This document shows positions 1 to 9,257 of a stretch of DNA of 38,767 nt, in pieces. Made by a program: the position numbers and the translations under genes. This stretch comes from Sphingomonadales bacterium. Lineage in GTDB: Bacteria > Pseudomonadota > Alphaproteobacteria > Sphingomonadales > Sphingomonadaceae. Numbering within the stretch: position 1 is the stretch's first letter; every line of letters starts with the position of its first letter. Below the pieces are notes generated by a model. It was not told the DNA's origin, did not search any database, and worked only from the letters and a program-made list of their open reading frames with translations. Where the stretch lies: the NCBI GenBank assembly GCA_028868335.1, contig JAGWUU010000002.1, positions 1 to 38,767 on the forward strand. Reading direction: 5' to 3'.

Positions 1-605
1 GCCGAGGCGACCACCCGGCCATGGGTGATGGCAAAAGTCTCCGCCGTATAGGTTCCGGTCTGGACATTGGACGGCAACGCGATCCGCGCCTGATATAGCA
101 CCTGCTCGCTCACCGTGACGCCGTTGGCATCTTCCTTGTACAGCCCGTCGCGCTGCATCAGATCGACAAGTCCGGCGGAAAACAGCGCCTGTTGCTTGGG
201 ATCGTAGGAGCCGATCGGCGAAAGTTGAAGCCAGGGCAGCCCCAGCTCGTAGATCGCCGCAGTCTTGTCATCGACGATCTGGTCGATTGGTTTTGAGGAA
301 ACCACCGCAAAGAACGTGGGTGCAGACCGGAATTCGGCACTGACAGCATTGACCCAGATCCCGGCGATCCGCTGCTTCTGTCGCAACACGATCGAACGGG
401 TCGGCCCCTTGAGTACCACGACGATGTCATAATCCTGCCCGGCGCGCGAGCCTTCAGGCGTCAGGATCGCGCCGAACAGCAACAGATCGGCCCCGCGAAA
501 GCCCTGCCGGACCTGCACTTCGTGCTGCGATATCTCCGGCACCAGGATCGGGTCGCGCGCGCCGGTCAGCACCACAAAGGCGAGGAGGCACAACAGACGC
601 CTCAC
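1..605 (-). CDS. TIGR02186-family conserved protein, partial (C-terminus beyond window)
   Basis: Minus frame from a GTG overlapping the TauE stop (GTGA) reads VRRLLCLLAFVVLTGARDPILVPEISQHEVQVRQGFRGADLLLFGAIL...; open to position 1. Pairing with a TauE-like permease fits TIGR02186. Not in the supplied ORF list because of the GTG start and truncation. Confidence 0.75.
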   Translation of the reverse strand, partial: MRRLLCLLAFVVLTGARDPILVPEISQHEVQVRQGFRGADLLLFGAILTPEGSRAGQDYDIVVVLKGPTRSIVLRQKQRIAGIWVNAVSAEFRSAPTFFAVVSSKPIDQIVDDKTAAIYELGLPWLQLSPIGSYDPKQQALFSAGLVDLMQRDGLYKEDANGVTVSEQVLYQARIALPSNVQTGTYTAETFAITHGRVVAS

Positions 606-1516
606 AGCGGCGCCACCGTGAATATCTCGTCCGGCCGCCATCCCAGGCCCAGCGCCATTCGCACGGCAATGACCAGGACGATCGTGGCCAGCACGAAACG
701 CAGTCGCTCGGCGGGAAGTTTCTGTGCCAGTTGCGCCCCGATCTGCGCGCCCGATACCGATCCGATCAGCAGCAGCAAGGCCAGCACCACGTCGACCGCC
801 TTGGTGGTCATGGCGTGCATCATCGTCGTCGCCATGGTCACGAACAGGATCTGGAACAGCGACGTGCCAACCACCACCCCAGCGCTCATCCCCAGGATGT
901 ACAGCATCGCCGGAACCAGCACGAAACCGCCGCCGATCCCCATCAGCATGGTGAGGATGCCGGTGAAGACCCCCAGTATCAGCGGAGCCAACGGCGAAAT
1001 GTAGAGGCCCGAACGGTAGAACCGCCAGCGCAGCGGCAGGCTGGCGACCATCGGGTGATGGCGGCGTTTGCGCGCGGGGAGTGGAATGCCGGTCCGTTGT
1101 GCCTTGAGCGCCTGCCAGCTTTCGCGGGCCATGACCCCGCCGATCCCGCCGAGCAGCACGACGTAAAGCACGTTGATCACCACGTCGATCTGGCCGAGAT
1201 TCTGCAACAGGCGGAAAATACCGGCGCCGAGCAGCGTGCCGATTATGCCGCCGACCACCATCACCACACCCATCTGGTAATCGACCCCGCCGCGCCGCGA
1301 GTGGGCGAGTACGCCCGAAACGCTGGCCCCGGTCACCTGGCTGGCGGCCGAGGCGGCGGCAACCGTCGGCGGGATGCCGTAGAAGATCATGAGCGGCGTG
1401 GTCAGGAACCCGCCGCCAACCCCGAACATGCCCGAAAGAATTCCCGTCAGCGCCCCCAGCGCGACGATCACGAGGCCGTTGACCGAAAGGTTGGCGATCG
1501 GAAGATAGACGTCCAT
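602..1516 (-). CDS. Sulfite exporter TauE/SafE-family membrane protein
   Basis: 304 aa, multi-TM, with duplicated GxxxGxFGVGGGFLxxP / GxxxGxMGIGGGFVLVPAM motifs. Confidence 0.9.
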   Translation of the reverse strand: MDVYLPIANLSVNGLVIVALGALTGILSGMFGVGGGFLTTPLMIFYGIPPTVAAASAASQVTGASVSGVLAHSRRGGVDYQMGVVMVVGGIIGTLLGAGIFRLLQNLGQIDVVINVLYVVLLGGIGGVMARESWQALKAQRTGIPLPARKRRHHPMVASLPLRWRFYRSGLYISPLAPLILGVFTGILTMLMGIGGGFVLVPAMLYILGMSAGVVVGTSLFQILFVTMATTMMHAMTTKAVDVVLALLLLIGSVSGAQIGAQLAQKLPAERLRFVLATIVLVIAVRMALGLGWRPDEIFTVAPL

Positions 1517-1521
1517 GTCGT

Positions 1522-1560
1522 GCCTTTCCGCCTAACCCAGCGGCGCGGCGGAGGAAAGGC
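1522..1560 (-). terminator. Candidate hairpin terminator downstream of the 1569..2735 gene
   Basis: GCCTTTCC (1522-1529) pairs with GGAAAGGC (1553-1560) in the short intergenic gap; no strong T-run. Confidence 0.4.
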
Positions 1561-1568
1561 CGAACCCG

Positions 1569-2735
1569 CTAAAATCCGGCGGATAGCGTAATCGCGGGTC
1601 CCGATGTCGGCGCGGCGTTGCCCACGATACGAAAGCGCCAGTCGGCCGAGACGCGGCCGTTCGCCCCGCCCAACGGAAGACCGAGCGTCGCGGTCGGGCC
1701 TACGTCGATACGCTTTGCACCCTTTTGCGCGCCGCCCCAGGTTCCTGCCCCTGCGCGCAGTTCCCACCGTCCGGCACCGGCAATGCGATGTTCGAGCCGC
1801 GCCTGTCCATCGGCAAATGCGGTTGCATCGCGCCCGCCGACATAGCCACCCTGGACATATACGTCGCCGCGCAGTCCAAGCGGCAGGTCGAGCGGAGGGA
1901 ACTCGCTGACCAGCGCGACCGAAGGGCGAACCACGATGCCGGTCATCGTCCGCGTCGCGCGCACCTCGGCCATTGCCGAAACGGGAACCCTGGCGAGCGG
2001 ACGCGCTGCAAAGCCAGCGGCCAGTTCCTCGCCGCGCGGCATTTGCAGTCCGCTGGTGGTCCGCAAATAGAGCGTCGGTCGATTCGCGCTCGATGGCGCG
2101 AGGCGATAGCGGATCACGGCACCGGCCTGGCTCGCGCCATAGACGCCGGAAGGAAGGCCAGCGCCCGGCAGGTTGAAGCCGTTCCCTCCCCGGCGCAGCA
2201 CCAGCCAGGCGTCGGCCGACCAGTGCCCCGGCTGCGAACCCGTTTGCCGCGGCGGTGCCAAGCGCTGCGACGGCCCGATCCGTGCAAGGTCAGGCATGGG
2301 AAGCTGGGCCAGGGCGGCGAGCCACAGCATCTGGTGGCCGCCCGAAATCCGCGGCGAAACAGCCAGCGGACGAACCAGGGGCAGCGCGGAATCCACTGGC
2401 TGTGCCGGGCCGGGAGAAGTCGTCCGCTCCGGCCAGACCGACGGCGCTACAGGCACCGGGCGTCGCGTATGCAGCGTTTCCCGATCCGGGCGGGAGCCCG
2501 CCGCCATGCCTTGCTCGGGCGAGGCGCTGGCCGCGCTCACATGGCTCGCCTCGGGCACGCGCATGAGAGGAGCGGCGGAGGCTCGCGCGGCCATGCGCGG
2601 CGAGTGATCGATTTGCGGGCTGGCCGTTTGCTCGCTCGACCTGATCATCACCCGCACGCCGACCCACGATACCAGCACCAGCACCAGCGCGATGACGGGT
2701 TGGCCGCGCCGACCGTGGCTTTGCGGCGCGCTCAT
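1569..2735 (-). CDS. Putative beta-barrel envelope protein, partner of the NfrB-like glycosyltransferase
   Basis: 388 aa; N-terminal TM/signal anchor, long disordered linker, beta-rich C-terminal domain ending in F (SGPAITLSAGF); start overlaps the upstream GT stop by 4 nt. Confidence 0.6.
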   Translation of the reverse strand: MSAPQSHGRRGQPVIALVLVLVSWVGVRVMIRSSEQTASPQIDHSPRMAARASAAPLMRVPEASHVSAASASPEQGMAAGSRPDRETLHTRRPVPVAPSVWPERTTSPGPAQPVDSALPLVRPLAVSPRISGGHQMLWLAALAQLPMPDLARIGPSQRLAPPRQTGSQPGHWSADAWLVLRRGGNGFNLPGAGLPSGVYGASQAGAVIRYRLAPSSANRPTLYLRTTSGLQMPRGEELAAGFAARPLARVPVSAMAEVRATRTMTGIVVRPSVALVSEFPPLDLPLGLRGDVYVQGGYVGGRDATAFADGQARLEHRIAGAGRWELRAGAGTWGGAQKGAKRIDVGPTATLGLPLGGANGRVSADWRFRIVGNAAPTSGPAITLSAGF

Positions 2736-4183
2736 GCCTGCACCTCAAGCGTGGCGAGGGGAACAGAGGAAGGCGGCGCAGCCTCGGCGGGATGGGACGA
2801 ATGTGCGGTCTTGTCCCACACCACGGGTTGTCCCGCCAGCGAACGCACATAGGCGGCGAGCGCCCGACGCCCGGCCATGATCGCAACGATGTTGCCAACC
2901 GGAATGCGTAGTATGGAGCGCAGCCCCTCTTGCCAGCCGTATTCGTGCGCGGTGAAGGTAGCGCGCACGGCGCTGCGCCAGACAAATCCGGCGAGGCTCA
3001 GCAGCAGCATGGCACCGATTGCCGTTCCCAGCGGAGCGCCCCCACGCCAGCCGGTCTGGCGCGCCGCGCTCAGCACGGTATCGACCACAAGCAGCAGGTA
3101 GGCCGCAAACAGCACCAGCGCCGTCAGCGGACCGCGGCGGTCGCGCAGCGCCATCCACAACTCAAGCGGACGCGCACTCCAGCCCATCCGGTCCCACGCC
3201 TGGAAGGCAATGCCGTGGACCCAGCGGGTCTTCTGGCGCACCGCGGTTGCCAATGCTGACGGGAAATAGCTCGATGTGGCGACGAGCACGCCGGCCGAAT
3301 CGCGCAACCGCAAAAAAGTGCTGCCCCGGCCCTCGCGCGATAGCGTCAGGCCGAGTTCGTAGTCTTCGGTGAGGCAATCCGTGGCGAAGGGACCGGCTTG
3401 CCGCCCGCTGCCGTGCAGTTCGGCCAGCCGCGCCAGGGCAGCGCGCGAGAACCCACAGCCCACGCCCGCCGCCGGAATCGCCGCGCCGACTGCCGAGCGG
3501 ACAACCAGCGCCTTGGCGTGAGCCTCGGCGAATTCGTCAGCGTAATGACCGGCGATCCATCGCGAATCCGCCTGGAGCGCCGGGCGTACCGGAATCTGCA
3601 CGAAGTCGTGGCTACCCAAAGCCGCGTCGATCGCCTGCAGGGCGGCGGGATGCACCATGTCTTCGGCATCGTGCAGGATCACAGCGCGGAACGGCTGGCG
3701 GCTGCGAGCCTCGTCCATGCACAACGCCGCGTAGAGCCGGTTGAGGCAATCAGCCTTGGTCGTCGGACCGTGGGCGGCATGGACCACGATGCGGACGCGC
3801 GAATCGCCCGCTGAGCCGTCCATGGCCGCAGCCAGCGTCGCCGCGTCGTTCGCATAGCATCCGACATAGAGTCGCAACTCACGCTGCGGCCAGACCCGCA
3901 GCATGTGGCCAATCGTGGTGGCGATGACACTGGCCTCCTGAAAGGCGGGAATCAGCACCGCCGTCGGTCCGGTCAATTCCGCCGCACCATAGCCTTGAGG
4001 CAGCCGCGCGGTGCGGGCGCGACGCGTCAGCCTGAGCCATAACCAGGTGCAATCAATCGCGAACTCATCAAACAGTCCGACCACGAACCAGAAAGCGGCA
4101 AAGACCAGCAACTCACGTTCGACCGGCACCAGCACCCGCAGCATCGGGTCGACCCCCGATTCAGCCCAAGCCATCCTACGCAA
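2732..4183 (-). CDS. NfrB-like glycosyltransferase family 2 membrane protein
   Basis: 483 aa with HDAEDMVHP, FVQIPVRP, AAGVGCGFSR, LTEDYELG, YFPSALATAVRQKTRWVHGIAFQ and VVWDKTAH, resembling recalled E. coli NfrB; TM segments at both ends. Confidence 0.85.
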   Translation of the reverse strand: MRRMAWAESGVDPMLRVLVPVERELLVFAAFWFVVGLFDEFAIDCTWLWLRLTRRARTARLPQGYGAAELTGPTAVLIPAFQEASVIATTIGHMLRVWPQRELRLYVGCYANDAATLAAAMDGSAGDSRVRIVVHAAHGPTTKADCLNRLYAALCMDEARSRQPFRAVILHDAEDMVHPAALQAIDAALGSHDFVQIPVRPALQADSRWIAGHYADEFAEAHAKALVVRSAVGAAIPAAGVGCGFSRAALARLAELHGSGRQAGPFATDCLTEDYELGLTLSREGRGSTFLRLRDSAGVLVATSSYFPSALATAVRQKTRWVHGIAFQAWDRMGWSARPLELWMALRDRRGPLTALVLFAAYLLLVVDTVLSAARQTGWRGGAPLGTAIGAMLLLSLAGFVWRSAVRATFTAHEYGWQEGLRSILRIPVGNIVAIMAGRRALAAYVRSLAGQPVVWDKTAHSSHPAEAAPPSSVPLATLEVQA

Positions 4184-4320
4184 GCCCCCTTAGCGCACCC
4201 CAATTGCCGACGACCCTAATGGCATTACCAAGCTCATGCAATCGCCCGGTATTCCGACTAAGGAACGGATTTATTGTCAGTTTCGATTGCCTTGCGGTTC
4301 AAATTCCGCGATCTGGCGCA

Positions 4321-5511
4321 ATGCTTGCGATCCGCCATCCCGTCTCGCGCTTCGCCACTCGCATCGCCCGCCTGTTCCATGGAGAGGCTGGCGCCGGTGT
4401 CCTGCTGATCGTGGTTGCGCTGGCGGCGATGATCGTCGCGAATTCACCTCTCGCCGACGGCTATCATCACCTTTTCCACGGCGCGATGCGTTGGACTCCG
4501 ATCGCCAAGCTCGACACCTTGCACCTCTGGATCAACGACGCGCTGATGGCGATGTTCTTCTTCGTCGTCGGGCTGGAGATCAAGCGCGAGGTTCTGGAAG
4601 GTGAACTGTCGCACCCGACCCAGCGCCGCCTGCCGGTGCTGGCAGCCGTGGCGGGAATGGTCGCTCCCGCTGCGATCTACCTGTTGGTCAGCAAGGGCGA
4701 CGGCGCCCTGCAACCCGGCTGGGCGATTCCAGCGGCGACGGACATTGCCTTTGCCGTTGGGGTGTTGAGCCTCCTGGGATCGCGGGTGCCGCCGTCGTTG
4801 CGGTTGTTCCTGCTGACCGTGGCGATCGTCGACGATCTGGGTGCAGTGGTGATCATTGCACTGGTCTATACCGCTGATGTCTCGCTTGGCTGGCTGGCGA
4901 TAGCCGCAGCGATTCTCGCCCTCCTCATCGGCCTCAACCGGCTTCGCATCGGCAATGGCTGGCCCTATGCCATCGGCGCTGTGGCGCTGTGGTTCGCCGT
5001 GTTGCATTCAGGGGTTCACGCCACGATTGCCGGGGTGCTTGCCGCGCTCTGCGTGCCGCTCAAGCTTGATCGCCACGGCACCAGTCTGCTGCTGCGGATG
5101 GAACATACCCTGGCCCCGATCAGCGCCTACCTGATCGTGCCGCTGTTCGGCTTTGCCAATGCGGGAGTCCACCTGCCGGGCTCCGGCGGGGCGGGCTTTG
5201 CTGCGGCGCTGCCGCTCGGCGTCGGCCTTGGCCTGTTCCTCGGCAAGCAGATGGGCATATTCGGCGCGATCGTCGCGGCCGAGCGAACCGGATTTGCCGC
5301 ACGGCCCAAAGGCGCAAGCCTGCTGCAACTGTGGGGTGTCGCGCTGCTCTGCGGGATCGGCTTCACCATGAGCCTGTTCATCGCGCAGCTCGCCTTCCCC
5401 AGCCATCCCGAACTGGTCGAGGAAGCCAAGCTTGGCGTGATTGCCGGATCAACCTTGGCGGCGCTCGCCGGATTTGCCGTGCTGCGCCTGCAGCCCCGTC
5501 CGCGGGCCTGA
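4321..5511 (+). CDS. nhaA: Na+/H+ antiporter NhaA
   Basis: Characteristic NhaA sequence (MFFFVVGLEIKREVLEGEL, PAATDIAFAVGVLSLLG, LTVAIVDDLGAVVIIA). ORF opens at 4204; start at 4321 (MLAIRHPVSRF) preferred. Confidence 0.95.
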   Translation: MLAIRHPVSRFATRIARLFHGEAGAGVLLIVVALAAMIVANSPLADGYHHLFHGAMRWTPIAKLDTLHLWINDALMAMFFFVVGLEIKREVLEGELSHPTQRRLPVLAAVAGMVAPAAIYLLVSKGDGALQPGWAIPAATDIAFAVGVLSLLGSRVPPSLRLFLLTVAIVDDLGAVVIIALVYTADVSLGWLAIAAAILALLIGLNRLRIGNGWPYAIGAVALWFAVLHSGVHATIAGVLAALCVPLKLDRHGTSLLLRMEHTLAPISAYLIVPLFGFANAGVHLPGSGGAGFAAALPLGVGLGLFLGKQMGIFGAIVAAERTGFAARPKGASLLQLWGVALLCGIGFTMSLFIAQLAFPSHPELVEEAKLGVIAGSTLAALAGFAVLRLQPRPRA

Positions 5512-5514
5512 TCC

Positions 5515-5949
5515 CTACCAGGTGCCGGTGTTGGGCAGCGAGGCCCAAGGCTCCTGCGCGGGCAGGTGCCCGTCCTGAAGCAGCTCAACCGAGATCCCGT
5601 CGGGCGACTTGACGAAGGCCATGTGTCCATCGCGCGGAGGGCGGTGAATGATGTGTCCGGCGTCCATCAGTCGCTGGCAGGTGTCATAGATGTCGTCGAC
5701 ACGATACGCGAGATGCCCGAAATTGCGACCGCCGGAATAGACCTCCGCCGCGCCATCCTCGGGTGGCCAGTTCCAGGTCAATTCAACCTCGGCCACGCCC
5801 TCGTCGCCGGGGGCGGCCAGGAAAATCAACGTGAAGCGCCCCTGCTCGCTGGAAAAACGCCGCACCTCGTTGACGCCGATCAGGCCGAAGAACGCGATCG
5901 TCGCATCCGGATCGGTTACGCGGATCATGGTGTGGAGATAACGGGTCAT
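5515..5949 (-). CDS. gloA: Lactoylglutathione lyase / glyoxalase I-family protein
   Basis: MTRYLHTMIRVTDPDATIAFF...GHLAYRVDDIYDTCQRLMDAG...SPDGISVELLQ is VOC/GloA-like. Confidence 0.8.
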   Translation of the reverse strand: MTRYLHTMIRVTDPDATIAFFGLIGVNEVRRFSSEQGRFTLIFLAAPGDEGVAEVELTWNWPPEDGAAEVYSGGRNFGHLAYRVDDIYDTCQRLMDAGHIIHRPPRDGHMAFVKSPDGISVELLQDGHLPAQEPWASLPNTGTW

Positions 5950-5983
5950 GGCCACCGAGCTACCATGGGCGTGGGGCAAGGGA

Positions 5984-6015
5984 AAGGCCCGCCCCGCCAA
6001 CGCGGAACGGGCCTT
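5984..6015 (-). terminator. Hairpin terminator downstream of the TorF-family porin gene
   Basis: AAGGCCCG...CGGGCCTT (8 bp) with nested CCGC/GCGG; on the minus strand followed by TCCC. Confidence 0.55.
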
Positions 6016-6033
6016 CTCCTGCGAAGCTGCCGT

Positions 6034-6828
6034 TTAGAAGCTTGCGGTCAGCGAAACCACGCCAACGGTCTTGCCCTGACGGAATGCCTGTTCGTTGCCG
6101 AAGCTTCCGACCGGGCCGAACGTATTGACCAGCGCGTTGCGGCTCAGGTCGGTCCCGACGATCGACGCATCAAGCGTCAGCGCCTTCCACGTATAGCTGA
6201 CCCCGGCGCTGTAATCGAGATAGTCGCGGCCGAAATCAAACCCGCCTGAGCTGTAGCCAAGGTGGGTGTGCACCGAGAACGGCGTCTTGGGAACGCCACC
6301 GCTCAGTTCGCCATAAACGTAGGTGTTGCTGCGGGTGGGCGAGCTGAAGTTGTAGTTGAACACCTTCTGCGCGGGCGCGAAGTTCACGCCCACCTTGGCC
6401 TTGGCCGGGCCCAGCGTCTTGGCCAGCGAGCCGTACAGCTCGTAGTAGTTGCCCGCGGTCGCGCCGGGATAGAGATAGCCGTAAACGCCACCATCGAGCG
6501 TGATCCCGCTGATGGTCTTGGAATAGCCGCCGAACACGTCGATCTCGGTCCCGCCGATGTTGATCGGGCTGGTCTTGTTCGACGCGCTGGAACCCCAGGT
6601 GCCGACATAGAGGCCAGAGGCGTGGTTCAGCGTGATCGAACCCTGAACCGCGGGAAGGTTGTCGGACTGCGACAGCCCGCGGAACCGGTATTGCGAGACG
6701 ACGGCCGCAGATCCGGTGACGGTGAATTCGGCCGGCGGTGCGGTCTGGTCAGCCTGGGCCGGCATGGCGACAAGGCCAGTGGCGGCAATGAGGGTTGCGG
6801 CCACAAGACCGCGGATGGACGTGAGCAT
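6034..6828 (-). CDS. TorF-family putative porin
   Basis: MLTSIRGLVAATLIAATGLVAMPAQA signal peptide, then FTVTGSAAVVSQYRFRGLSQSDNLPAVQGSI..., C-terminal VSLTASF. The supplied ORF opens further upstream at 7197. Confidence 0.85.
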   Translation of the reverse strand: MLTSIRGLVAATLIAATGLVAMPAQADQTAPPAEFTVTGSAAVVSQYRFRGLSQSDNLPAVQGSITLNHASGLYVGTWGSSASNKTSPINIGGTEIDVFGGYSKTISGITLDGGVYGYLYPGATAGNYYELYGSLAKTLGPAKAKVGVNFAPAQKVFNYNFSSPTRSNTYVYGELSGGVPKTPFSVHTHLGYSSGGFDFGRDYLDYSAGVSYTWKALTLDASIVGTDLSRNALVNTFGPVGSFGNEQAFRQGKTVGVVSLTASF

Positions 6829-7131
6829 ATTCAATCTTCCCTTGTTAAACCGGGCAATCCGATTGGGTCGCTTCGTCCCACCTGCGCCCACACCGTCGCG
6901 TCTCGATCCGGACGCATTCGGTTTGTGCAGGAGCCAAGCTGGCGCGGATTGCTGCACTGCACAAGAGCAAAACGACATTTGATTGCCTAAGCCGAAGCAC
7001 TGTGGCTTTTTGGCAACTAGGGATGACATGGCGATGATCGCAGCGCCAAAGCGACGGCACGTAAACGACCCGGTGAACGCCCATTGTCGGTTTGTCCCCC
7101 CGGGGCTATAGCGCCGCCGCCGTTCTGGAAC

Positions 7132-7947
7132 ATGTCGCACCTTGCCAAGCCGATGATCTCCCTCCGCAATCCGTTCCGCGCCTCGCCCGCGCAGCAATCA
7201 GCGGCAGTTCCGGCCGGGGAACGGGTCTATGCGATCGGCGACATCCATGGCTGCCTGCCCCAGCTTGAAGCGCTGGCCCGATCCATTGAACAAGACGATG
7301 TCGAACGCGGACCCGCCGATACGACGGTGATCCTTCTCGGCGATCTTGTCGACCGCGGCCCGGACAGCGCGGGGGTCGTCGCCTTCGCTCGCGCCTGGCA
7401 ACAGCGCCGCCGGGTGCGGATCCTTGCCGGCAACCATGAGGAACTGTTCCTCGACAGCTTCGGCAACGCCGATGTGCTGCGCGAATTCCTTCGCTTCGGC
7501 GGGCGTGAGACGCTGTTCTCCTATGGGGTCGATCCGGCGGCCTATGCCCGGGCGGACATTAACCTAACGCTCGAACTGCTGGACGAACACGTCCCGCAGG
7601 CCGACCGTGATTTCATTACCAGGTTCGAGGACAGCATCGCGATCGGGGATTACCTGTTCGTCCACGCCGGGATCCGCCCCGGCGTTGGGTTGGACGAACA
7701 ACAGATATCGGACCTGCGCTGGATTCGCGGCACCTTCCTTGATCACTCGGGAAGTTTCGGGGCGGTGGTAGTGCACGGTCACACGATTTTCGCTAAGCCC
7801 GAGGTGCGCGCCAACCGCATCGGTATCGACACCGGGGCCTATGCCTCCGGCCAATTGACGGCGCTGGGGCTTGAAGGAACCAGCCGCTGGCTGATCTCGA
7901 CACAGGACAACGACGGCGTGATTGAAGTCGCGCAAAGGAGCATTTGA
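7132..7947 (+). CDS. Metallophosphoesterase (serine/threonine phosphatase-like)
   Basis: GDIHGCLPQLE, GDLVDRGPDS, GNHEE, HAGIRPG calcineurin-type motifs. Start uncertain (7132 or 7153). Confidence 0.88.
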   Translation: MSHLAKPMISLRNPFRASPAQQSAAVPAGERVYAIGDIHGCLPQLEALARSIEQDDVERGPADTTVILLGDLVDRGPDSAGVVAFARAWQQRRRVRILAGNHEELFLDSFGNADVLREFLRFGGRETLFSYGVDPAAYARADINLTLELLDEHVPQADRDFITRFEDSIAIGDYLFVHAGIRPGVGLDEQQISDLRWIRGTFLDHSGSFGAVVVHGHTIFAKPEVRANRIGIDTGAYASGQLTALGLEGTSRWLISTQDNDGVIEVAQRSI

Positions 7948-9257
7948 TGAAGATCGCAATGGTCGGTTCGGGCTACGTCGGACTGGTTTCGGGTGCCTGC
8001 TTTGCCGACTTCGGCCACGACGTGGTCTGCATCGACAAGGATCCCGCCAAGATCGAGAGCCTGCAAAAGGGCGTGATGCCGATCTATGAGCCGGGGCTGG
8101 CCGAACTGGTCAGTTCCAACGTCAAGGCCGGGCGGCTGACCTTCACGACCGACCTGTCCGAAGGGATTGACGGCGCCGCTGCCATCTTCATCGCGGTGGG
8201 CACTCCCAGCCGCCGCGGCGACGGCCATGCCGACCTGTCGTTCGTCTATGCCGTGGCTCAGGAAGTGGGCGAAAATCTCAAGACCCCAGCGGTGATCGTC
8301 ACCAAGTCGACCGTACCGGTCGGCACCGGCGACGAGGTTGAGCGCATTCTTCGCGAAGCCAATCCGGGCGTCCAGTTCGCCGTCGCTTCGAACCCTGAAT
8401 TCCTGCGCGAAGGCGCCGCGATCGGAGACTTCAAGCGCCCCGACCGAATCGTCATCGGCACCGAGGACGAATGGGCGCGCCACGTCATGACCGAGGTTTA
8501 TCGGCCGCTGTTTCTCAACAAGGCGCCATTGCTGTTCACCAGCCGCCGTTCGTCCGAGCTGATCAAGTACGCCGCCAACGCGTTCCTCGCGGTCAAGATC
8601 ACCTTCATCAACGAGATGGCCGATCTGTGCGAGAAGGTCGGCGCCGATGTTCAGGATATCAGCCGCGGGATCGGCATGGACGGGCGGATCGGGGCGAAGT
8701 TCCTCCACGCCGGACCGGGCTATGGCGGATCGTGCTTCCCGAAGGACACGCTCGCCCTGCTCAAGACGGCGGAGGACTATGAAGCGCCGACCCGGATCGT
8801 CGAGGCTGTGGTCAAGGTAAACGACGCCCGCAAACGTGCGATGGGTCGTAAAGTGATCGAGGCGCTGGGCGGAGCCGATGATGCGCGCGGCAAGAAGGTC
8901 GCGCTGCTTGGCCTGACCTTCAAGCCCAACACCGACGACATGCGCGATGCGCCGTCGATCGCCATCGCCCAGGCGCTGGTCGATGTCGGCGTCGTCGTGG
9001 CCGCCTATGATCCGGAAGGCATGGAACTGGCCCAGCCCCTGATGCCCGACGTGGCGATGCAGACAAACGCCTACGCGGCGATCGAGGATGCCGACGCGGT
9101 GGTGATCGTCACCGAATGGGACGCCTTCCGCGCGCTCGACCTTGACCGCGTAAAGCGGATCGCCAGGGTTCCGGTGCTGGTCGATCTGCGCAATGTCTAT
9201 GACCCCGCCGAAGCGCGGGCCAAGGGCTTCACCTATTCGAGCATCGGGCGGCCGTAA
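7947..9257 (+). CDS. ugd: UDP-glucose 6-dehydrogenase
   Basis: MKIAMVGSGYVGLVSGACFADFGHDVVCIDKD..., GPGYGGSCFPKDTLAL catalytic Cys motif. Confidence 0.95.
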   Translation: MKIAMVGSGYVGLVSGACFADFGHDVVCIDKDPAKIESLQKGVMPIYEPGLAELVSSNVKAGRLTFTTDLSEGIDGAAAIFIAVGTPSRRGDGHADLSFVYAVAQEVGENLKTPAVIVTKSTVPVGTGDEVERILREANPGVQFAVASNPEFLREGAAIGDFKRPDRIVIGTEDEWARHVMTEVYRPLFLNKAPLLFTSRRSSELIKYAANAFLAVKITFINEMADLCEKVGADVQDISRGIGMDGRIGAKFLHAGPGYGGSCFPKDTLALLKTAEDYEAPTRIVEAVVKVNDARKRAMGRKVIEALGGADDARGKKVALLGLTFKPNTDDMRDAPSIAIAQALVDVGVVVAAYDPEGMELAQPLMPDVAMQTNAYAAIEDADAVVIVTEWDAFRALDLDRVKRIARVPVLVDLRNVYDPAEARAKGFTYSSIGRP

